A DNA stretch of 8,854 nucleotides from Anaerolineae bacterium. Lineage in GTDB: Bacteria; Chloroflexota; Anaerolineae; JAFGEY01. The notes beneath the pieces are model-generated. The model had not been told where the DNA came from and ran no database searches. It saw only the letters and a list, made by a program, of their open reading frames with translations. The stretch lies in assembly GCA_016929205.1 (NCBI GenBank), contig JAFGJF010000167.1, positions 1 through 8,854 of the forward strand. Reading direction: 5' to 3'. Shown here one piece after another: positions 6,960 to 8,854 of this stretch; the first letter of the stretch is position 1, and the number at the start of each line of letters is the position of its first letter. Both the position numbers and the translations under genes were made by a program.

Positions 6960-8456
6960 TTAACCGGTCGCATCCTCGGGCGATGGTGATAGGCGGATCG
7001 TCACGTCGTACAATCCCAAGGACTGCTCGATCTCACGTGCTGCGGTTTGCAGAACGGTATCGACATCGAGCGATTCGCGCATACGTCCGGTTATCTCGCC
7101 AACCGTCCGCTCGCGGGCAGCATTGCGCTGGGTCTCGTCGAGCAGGCGCAGGCTCTCGATCGTCTGGGCGAGCTGGCCCGTGGCGTCGGAAATCAGATCC
7201 AGATCTTCCTGGCTCCACGGTCTGCCGTCGGGTCGCCGCCCGCCGATCGCTCCGATCACCTGGCGGTTGACGACGATCGGTACGGCCAGCCCATCTTGCC
7301 CGACCACGGTGTTTCCGTTGGCGATGGCCTCGGCCATCTGCGGCAGCCAGGCGTCAGCCGCCGGTTCGAGAGCCTGCCCATCGTAACGCACCCCGCGTTC
7401 CACGGCTCCACTGTCCACAACCTGCTGCCAGGCCCCGGCCGTGTAACGACGCTGCACCTCTTGCATCTGGCCCACCGCCGCGACCAGGGTATCGACCGTT
7501 GAATTGAGATATTCTCCCATGGCGTGCAGGTCCGTGTCGCCCTCGATCTCGGGATACAGCTCGCCAACGTCCAACCGCGCCGCATAATCACCAACAGCAA
7601 CACGCTCCAGGTAACGGGTGTACGATCGCACTGTCTCACGCAGGTGAGTGGCCGAGCTTGTTTCTCGCTCTCTAGCTTCACGTTCCGCTTGCGCGGCTCG
7701 CTCGGCCTGGCGGCTGGTTTCAGACAACGCCTGCCCGCGCTGCTCGATTGTAGTCAACGCGTTTGTCAACGTACCCGAAAGCGAATAGGCCATCATCAAC
7801 ACCACAGCACTGTAGCTGTATTCAATCGTATAGATAAACGGGTACACCCGCGAGCTCACCGCGACATCGTTGAATGCACTGAGAAAAAAGAGCCCCAATG
7901 CTATCAACAACGGCGTTGCTTCTTGACGGTGTCCGCGCCGATAGAACTGCACGCCAACCCCGAGAACGTAGGCAAAGATCAAGATAGACGCAATATAGTT
8001 AAAATTGGTAAATGGGCCAATCGACACTTCATAATAGGTGACCTGCACACCAAACGGAAGCGCAATCTCTTTGATAGAAGGGGCCGAGATTTGTAGCGTC
8101 AGGTCACTACGATCTATCATAGCGAACAAGGTAGCCAAAACCAGATACACCGAAAGGATGTTGCGCACCTTTTTTGACATTTGGCCGGTATAGGCATCCA
8201 CAAACCACAACAAACCCATCACGATCAAGCTAGGAGTAATACCTTGTGCTCTCAGCCAGGGAATACCTTCAGCCACCGACGACACGTTATACAAACCAGC
8301 AGCAAAAAAAGCATATAATCCTACAGCGAAGCAAAGTAATGAAAAATAGAGATTCACCCGCTCTTGCCTGCGCCGCAAATAGACCAGCACGTGGTAGATG
8401 CCGGCGTAAATGATGATGCCGGACATAATAGCCACAGGGATAGCTTGAGCTTTCAT
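6960..8456 (-). CDS. 7TMR-DISM-like receptor with cytosolic HAMP-like segment and single compact GAF
   Basis: A 498-residue protein. Seven probable helices lie at about 7-27, 36-57, 71-92, 97-114, 150-172, 182-199 and 207-228. The pattern YHVLVYLRRR ... LYFSLLCFAVGLYAF and a later SAFNDV motif match the style of 7TMR-DISM membrane domains, known as inputs of kinases and cyclases. An Ala/Glu/Arg-rich coiled coil follows (about 232-275). Next is a HAMP-like segment (about 280-325: VAVGDYAARLDVGEL, then DTDLHAMGEYLN) that is not next to a membrane helix. The first GAF of the neighbours is absent. A compact GAF spans about 336-435 (RRYTAGAWQQV to LAVPIVVNRQVIGAIGG), then the conserved tail RTVGEITGRMRESLDVD. 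No catalytic domain is seen. ATG 8456 is preferred over GTG 8465 because GGAGAGGTG lies 6 bases before the ATG but overlaps the GTG. The first 700 bases of the gene are clearly AT-richer than the rest. Confidence 0.9.
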   Translation of the reverse strand: MKAQAIPVAIMSGIIIYAGIYHVLVYLRRRQERVNLYFSLLCFAVGLYAFFAAGLYNVSSVAEGIPWLRAQGITPSLIVMGLLWFVDAYTGQMSKKVRNILSVYLVLATLFAMIDRSDLTLQISAPSIKEIALPFGVQVTYYEVSIGPFTNFNYIASILIFAYVLGVGVQFYRRGHRQEATPLLIALGLFFLSAFNDVAVSSRVYPFIYTIEYSYSAVVLMMAYSLSGTLTNALTTIEQRGQALSETSRQAERAAQAEREARERETSSATHLRETVRSYTRYLERVAVGDYAARLDVGELYPEIEGDTDLHAMGEYLNSTVDTLVAAVGQMQEVQRRYTAGAWQQVVDSGAVERGVRYDGQALEPAADAWLPQMAEAIANGNTVVGQDGLAVPIVVNRQVIGAIGGRRPDGRPWSQEDLDLISDATGQLAQTIESLRLLDETQRNAARERTVGEITGRMRESLDVDTVLQTAAREIEQSLGLYDVTIRLSPSPEDATG

Positions 8457-8462
8457 TCCACA

Positions 8463-8471
8463 CACCTCTCC
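8463..8471 (-). promoter_or_regulatory. Ribosome binding site that fixes the start at 8456
   Basis: GGAGAGGTG on the minus strand ends 6 bases before ATG 8456. The alternative GTG start at 8465 would lie within this site and is therefore unlikely. Confidence 0.7.
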
Positions 8472-8489
8472 CGCACGATGCAGACCATC

Positions 8490-8854
8490 CTACCGATCAT
8501 ACCCATCACCTTCCTTTGGCGGAACGGAAAGCAACTGCTGCTCCGTGCCGATGCGCGCCACCATCTCTGCCCCGAGCAGATCGCCCAATTGTTTGACCGT
8601 GCGCTGCACCGCGTCGTCGACCGTCAGCGCGCTCCGGATCTCGTCCGCGACCTGGCGCGTCAGGCGCTCGCGGGCCTCACGACGCTGCGCGTCGTCCAGC
8701 AGGCGCAGGTTCTCGGCGGCCTGCCCCATGCGGTCGACCACCGCCTGCACCAGGGCTACCTCTTGCTCCGTCCACTGCCGGCCGCCATCCTCGTCGTGCA
8801 CGCCCAGCGCGCCGATCACCTGGCCGCGGAAGGCGACGGGGGCGACCAACGCCG
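8490..8854 (-). CDS. GAF-family sensor protein, C-terminal fragment (cut by window edge)
   Basis: The last 120 codons of a gene entering from beyond the window; its start is not seen. The fragment opens inside a compact GAF module (ALVAPVAFRGQVIGALGVHD, then RQWTEQEVALVQAVVDRMG), as in the other genes here. It continues into RLLDDAQRREARERL and a divergent copy of the shared tail (ADEIRSALTVDDAVQRTV, then GAEMVARIG), ending PPKEGDGYDR. The RLLD junction is shared with the next gene downstream (RLLDETQ), whereas the three later genes have RLYQDT. It stops with TAG 33 bases before the next start, consistent with one transcript. As in its neighbours, nothing catalytic follows the tail. Confidence 0.85.
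   Translation of the reverse strand, partial: ALVAPVAFRGQVIGALGVHDEDGGRQWTEQEVALVQAVVDRMGQAAENLRLLDDAQRREARERLTRQVADEIRSALTVDDAVQRTVKQLGDLLGAEMVARIGTEQQLLSVPPKEGDGYDR

Noticed and set aside
213..8456. Histidine kinase annotation for these genes
   Set aside because: GAF and HAMP domains invite that label, but none of the complete proteins has an H-box or the N, G1 and G2 boxes of the ATPase; each ends soon after the conserved tail.
8457..8465. GTG start at 8465 for the 7TMR-DISM-like receptor
   Set aside because: The GTG lies within the ribosome site that serves ATG 8456.
213..8854. Phytochrome or bilin-binding GAF
   Set aside because: No chromophore cysteine or phytochrome motif; two of the complete proteins contain no cysteine.

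Overview
This window carries one gene family, repeated. Every supported gene lies on the minus strand, so transcription runs from high to low coordinates. Four genes are complete and one is cut at each end. All six look like membrane sensory proteins. The five whose C-termini are visible share one C-terminal layout: GAF-type domains, then a short conserved tail of the form AARE-x-x-IGEVTGRIRES-LD. I find no catalytic output domain in the complete proteins: no histidine-kinase H-box or HATPase motifs, no GGDEF, EAL, cyclase, receiver or methyl-accepting region. There is no RNA gene, CRISPR array, insertion sequence, promoter or terminator that I can support.

Layout in transcription order. At 8854-8490 is the C-terminal end of a GAF protein. 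At 8456-6960 is a 7TM (7TMR-DISM-like) receptor with a cytosolic HAMP-like segment and one compact GAF. At 6924-5251 is a six-helix membrane protein with two GAFs. At 5146-2156 is a large receptor with seven N-terminal helices, a double-Cache extracytoplasmic domain, HAMP and two GAFs. At 2159-213 is a Cache-HAMP-GAF-GAF receptor. At 216-1 is the membrane N-terminus of a further protein. Gaps are 33, 35 and 104 bases, followed by two 4-base ATGA overlaps, so this is probably one operon, or at least one co-directional cluster.

Organism: GC is high in the GAF-coding parts. The family style (NPDLPETRSE GAFs, RAYGELSREAW linkers, and tails beginning RLYQDTQQRAAREQ) recalls Chloroflexota, especially Anaerolineae and relatives, where such GAF proteins are abundant. 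This is recognition from memory, not a database result.

How they may work together (inference): each protein joins a different input module to nearly the same cytosolic GAF and coiled-coil module. The set looks like a bank of interchangeable sensors that must pass their signal to a partner, such as a kinase encoded outside the window or in the truncated gene at 216-1. The shared tail and coiled coils are the obvious candidates for assembly or docking. DNA composition supports modular assembly: at least two of the sensor parts are much more AT-rich than the GAF parts.
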